Positions 5,928 through 6,302 of a stretch of DNA of 6,302 nucleotides are shown one piece after another (position 1 is the stretch's first letter; each line of letters begins with the position of its first letter). The DNA lies in NCBI GenBank assembly GCA_964605975.1, contig CAZSER010000038.1, forward strand, positions 1 through 6,302. Direction: 5' to 3'. A program made the translations under genes and the position numbers. The notes under the pieces were generated by a model. That model ran no database searches. It was given only the letters and a program-made list of their open reading frames with translations, and had not been told where the DNA came from. Source of the stretch: JBAYHA01 sp964605975. GTDB taxonomy: Bacteria > Patescibacteriota > Patescibacteriia > UBA11705 > JABHMO01.

Positions 5928-5946
5928 GTTCTTCGCTCTAAAGAAC
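5928..5946 (-). promoter_or_regulatory. boxA-like motif within a small leader hairpin
   Basis: GTTCTTTA (5946-5939) begins a 6-bp hairpin, GTTCTT-tagagcg-AAGAAC (5946-5928), about 5 nt downstream of the TATAAT box, so at or next to the transcription start. It is the third occurrence of this motif in a leader in the window. Confidence 0.5.
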
Positions 5947-5951
5947 TTACA

Positions 5952-5980
5952 ATTATAGCATTTTAAATTCAATACCAATG
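5952..5980 (-). promoter_or_regulatory. Extended -10 promoter of the DUF1874-like gene
   Basis: TATAAT (5957-5952), a perfect -10, is preceded by TGC and so forms an extended -10. The -35 region at 17-nt spacing is poor (CATTGG, 5980-5975). Transcription would begin near 5945, leaving a leader of about 60 nt with two hairpins. Confidence 0.65.
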
Positions 5981-5991
5981 AACCTACCCCA

Positions 5992-6020
5992 AAATTAGCA
6001 ATATATTTAAAAAATGTCAA
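5992..6020 (-). promoter_or_regulatory. Possible second upstream promoter of the DUF1874-like gene
   Basis: A perfect -35 TTGACA (6020-6015), an exact 17-nt spacer ending in TGC, and a weak -10 TAATTT (5997-5992). It would start near 5985, about 40 nt upstream of the extended -10 start. Confidence 0.4.
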
Positions 6021-6063
6021 TTTTTTTTGAATTACCAAATTGGTTGTGAAATAACCGCAAAAC

Positions 6064-6087
6064 AAAAACAGCCACAAGGCTGTTTTT
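6064..6087 (-). terminator. Symmetrical intrinsic terminator
   Basis: AAAAACAGCC (6064-6073) pairs perfectly with GGCTGTTTTT (6078-6087) around a 4-nt loop. On the - strand the stem continues into TTTTTGTTTT; on the + strand the T-run is five long before GGG. It most likely ends a - strand transcript entering from beyond the right edge and insulates the promoters at 5952-6020. Confidence 0.75.
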
Positions 6088-6143
6088 GGGATTATCATTA
6101 CTCTTTAAAGATGAATAAGCTCCCAGTTTTTGTTTACAGTTTT

Positions 6144-6200
6144 CCCAATTTGAGATTTCTCCACTACGGTCGAAATGACAAATTGGGTTTGAGATTTCTC
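6144..6200. repeat. REP-like palindromic unit 1 with a partial direct copy
   Basis: CCCAATTT (6144-6151) and AAATTGGG (6180-6187) form an 8-bp outer stem around an element with ATTTC/GAAAT arms and a CACTACGGTCG core. TTTGAGATTTCTC at 6149-6161 recurs exactly at 6188-6200, so a second, truncated unit starts immediately. The GAGATTTCTC..GAAATGAC wording is typical of dispersed non-coding repeats in bacterial genomes. Confidence 0.6.
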
Positions 6201-6203
6201 TGC

Positions 6204-6270
6204 TTTTTTACTTTGTCGTGGTTCCCCTCGACTACGCTCGGGGCAGGCTCAGAGCCTCACCATGACAAAA
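6204..6270. repeat. REP-like palindromic unit 2
   Basis: An outer stem, TTTGTCGTGGT (6212-6222) with ACCATGACAAA (6259-6269), 10 of 11 pairs plus one G-U, encloses two hairpins. One is CCCCTCGACTACGCTCGGGG (6224-6243). The other is a 6-bp AGGCTC-a-GAGCCT (6245-6257). It is preceded by TTTTTTACTTTGT (6204-6216), also found at 5517-5529. A 25-nt pyrimidine-rich stretch (from 6278) runs to the window edge. I see no coding sequence between 5981 and 6302. Confidence 0.65.
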
Positions 6271-6302
6271 TATTGTGTCTTTTTTTTCTTTTTCTGTTTC
6301 TC

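Noticed and set aside
5778..6098. - strand reading frame of 106 codons overlapping the DUF1874-like gene start
   Set aside because: It crosses a terminator, two promoters and leader hairpins, and continues out of frame through a well-supported family match.

Overview
This AT-rich window with compact genes and short spacers looks like a bacterial chromosome segment. The small envelope and metal-hydrolase genes, the strong AAGGAGG-type ribosome binding sites and the dispersed palindromes recall Candidatus Patescibacteria (CPR) genomes. That placement is inference; the window has no rRNA or other phylogenetic marker.

Layout, left to right. (1) A DHH-type phosphohydrolase gene runs on the + strand, is cut by the left edge, and ends in an intrinsic terminator. 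(2) A convergent MFS transporter gene follows on the - strand. Its roughly 180-nt upstream region, read on the - strand, folds into two large hairpins followed by a textbook intrinsic terminator, all ahead of the ribosome binding site. This is the layout of a riboswitch or attenuator leader. (3) Diverging from it, an unrecognised 211-residue protein is encoded on the + strand behind two possible promoters and an operator-like palindrome, and ends in its own terminator. (4) A - strand operon encodes a SanA/YdcF-type membrane protein and then a NIF3/DUF34-family metal protein, 4 nt apart. (5) A visibly more GC-rich unit on the - strand carries a broken gene of what I take to be the DUF1874 / STIV B116-like family (the fold that includes the viral ring nuclease AcrIII-1). 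It has a good promoter, leader hairpins, ribosome binding site and terminator, but two indels split the reading frame. (6) The right edge is non-coding: a bidirectional terminator and two REP-like palindromic repeat units.

The genes do not form one pathway. The strongest leads are regulatory. One is the candidate structured RNA upstream of the MFS gene. Another is a GTTCTTTA motif resembling rrn boxA that occurs in three separate protein-gene leaders. A third is the decayed DUF1874-like gene, whose leader hairpin shares its core with the REP-like repeat at the right edge.
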